In this document: piece after piece, positions 60,101 to 63,100 of the stretch
Numbering within the stretch: position 1 is the first letter of the stretch
Layout of the letters: the number at the start of each line of letters is the position of its first letter
NCBI GenBank assembly: GCA_020002185.1
Contig: CM034534.1
Location: 35,387,559-35,451,558, forward strand
Direction of reading: 5' to 3'
Length of the DNA stretch: 64,000 nucleotides
Origin: Paraescarpia echinospica
Lineage: Eukaryota > Annelida > Polychaeta > Sabellida > Siboglinidae
Translations under genes and position numbers: made by a program
The notes under the pieces: model-generated
What the model was told of the DNA's origin: nothing
The model's input: only the letters and a program-made list of their open reading frames with translations
Databases searched by the model: none

Positions 60101-63100
60101 CATTAAGTAATTGCATAACTTTAAATGTGCTTCGTGAAACTGGGCCCTGGAGCTTTCACACTTAGCACAAGGCCCATTTTATGACAACGCACTCTTTTGA
60201 CCTTGTTATTGGGAAAACAAAACCATGTTAGTGAAAATGCAAATATAGCATATGACAACTTTCTTCATGATTTTACACAAATGTACAACAAACATTGTCC
60301 TGTGTCAACTGTATGACCTAAAGTATTAACAATTAGTTTTTACAAACCGTGGTTTACTAAAGGACTCAGAAACGCATGTATCAAGAAAAATCATTTGTAT
60401 AAAGCATTTCTGTCATCCAGATCAATTATCTCGGAAACTAGATATAAATCATATAAAAATAAATTAACAGGTATTCTCAGATCCACTAAGAAACAATATT
60501 ATAGCAGTTTACTCGCACAGAAGAAAAATGACATTGCTGGCACCTGGAAAGTACTTAAAACTGTAATGGGAACACCTCGCTTAGGAAATCACTACCCAGA
60601 TCAGTTTGTTAATGATGGCATAACCATTAGTAATAAGGAAGATGTAGCGAACATGTTTAACAATTATTTTACTAATATCGGTCCGGAGCTGTCAAAGGAT
60701 ATAACGGCACCAACAAATGTTTCTATTTATGACTACCTAGAAAACAGAAACAGTAACAATTTATTTCTAACTCCAGTTAATGAAGATGAAGTTATCCGAG
60801 CTGTGAACAATTGGGAAAGTAAAACATCCACAGATTGCGAAGACATAAGTATGCATTTGGTCAAAGAAGTTATTAACTCCATTGCAAAACCTATCACTTA
60901 TATTTGTAATCTATCTTTCACTTCTGGAGTATTCCCGGAGAAAATGAAAATAGCAAAGGTTATCCCACTCTTTAAATCTGGGGATAAGTATATGTGCACT
61001 AATTATAGGCCTATTTCACTATTACCACAATTCTCAAAAATATTAGAAAAATTGTTCAGTTCTCGTTTAGATATCTTTATTACCAAACACAAACTAATAA
61101 ACCCAAGCCAATATGGATTTCAACAAAATATGTCAACATGTCACGCACTAATAGATCTTGTTGATGCAATAACCCAATCATTGGATGCAAAAAAATATTC
61201 TATTGGTGTTTTTATCGATTTAAAAAAGGCATTTGACACTGTCAATCACAAACTGTTATGTAAAAAAATGGAATTTCTTGGTATCCGTGGTGGGGCATTT
61301 AACTGGTTAAATAGTTATCTAGAAAACAGAAAACAATTTGTGTCCATTGACAAATGTAATTCTACTGTGCGCAATATATCATGTGGTGTCCCACAGGGTT
61401 CGATCCTGGGCCCCAAACTATTCATTCTATACGTTAATGATATGTGTAACATATCTAATCTAGTAAAATACATTCTCTTTGCAGACGATACTAATATCTT
61501 TTATGCAAATAGTAACATCAATAAACTAAACGAAACTGTATGTAACGTTCTGGACCAAATGTATACATGGTTTGCAGTAAATAAATTAACTCTGAACATA
61601 TCTAAAACCAATTATATGTTATTTGGAAATCGTATGCTAAACAAAGAAATTAATATCAAAATACAAAATGTTAATATCGAAAGAGTAAGGGTCACCAAGT
61701 TTTTGGGTGTGTTTATTGATGATCTACTAAATTGGAAAGCTCATATAAAATACGTACAATCAAAGCTTTCAAAAAGTACAGCTATAATGCATAGATGCAG
61801 TCATCTACTTGATAGAAATAGTAGACGTATTCTATACAGTTCTCTCTTTTTGCCGTATTTAAATTATTGTGCAGAGATATGGGGAAACACGTACCCAACA
61901 AATACTAACTGTATTTTCTTATTACAAAAAAGAGTAATCCGCATTATATTTGGTGCAAGATGGTTGGATCATACAAACTCACTTTTCCAACAATTACATG
62001 TTCTAAAATGTCCAGATATCATAGAACTGAAAACATCGTTATTTATGTACAAAGCTTACTACAGCTGTTTGCCATCAAATATTCAGTGTTTGTTTACTAG
62101 ACGGGAAATAGCATACTCAATGCGAGCTAATCATGACCTAGAACGACAGAGAGTCTGTTCTACCATGCGATCAATGTCTCTGTGTAAAAGGAGTGCAATT
62201 ATGGAATTCTCTATGTGATCATTTAAAAACTACTAATACTATTACTGAATTTAAGCGTAAATGCAAGAACCTTTTATTTGAGAAATATCTGGTTGTGGAA
62301 ACCTAAATAAAATCAAACACAAATGTAATCATGCCATTGAGGAAATTACAATATGTGTAAAGATGTGTACTTATGGCATACTTTAAATTTTGAATATGCA
62401 CATATTCCATTGCATGTTTTCAATTATTGTAGCTAGATGGTTAGATGAATAGCAAATTCAAATAATATAATATTGATTTCTCAAAATACATGTATGTATG
62501 TATGTGAATATATGTATGTATATATGTGTGTATATGTGTGTATACATACATGTATATAATTATATATATAAATACATGTCAGGGGTAAATTTACACAAAA
62601 GTCAATGACTTCGTATTTACCCCCTTCAAACATTGTATATTCTCACTTGTATTATAGTTAAACTTGTTTGGTTGTCTTGTCTTGTATATATTGTTATCAA
62701 TGTTCTGAATAAACGTTCAATCATTATGGTTCAGTACACGATCATGGTATATGAAAAATAAAAATCCCATTATTTAAAGACCAAAAGGCCTGTTATTTGA
62801 AAAAGAAAATCCTGTTGCGATTTACCAAAAACCCATTCCAATAACAGAACGATGGGTCTCTGGCTAAGAGGCTGCCTTGAAAGGTGTGTGACAAACAAAC
62901 CATGGTGGCAACCTCTGGCGCAAGCCAGCGTAAAGAAGGCTAAGTAAGCATATAAATATGTAGATTATCTATTTTTCTTAACTCACCGCATGAATGTGTT
63001 GTCACGTATGTAGAAGAACGCTGAGTTCTCCGCACTGGAGCTCTTGGACAGAGCTACCAGGTGCATCTCCAGCTCTGTGATGGAAGCACCCTGAGGATAG

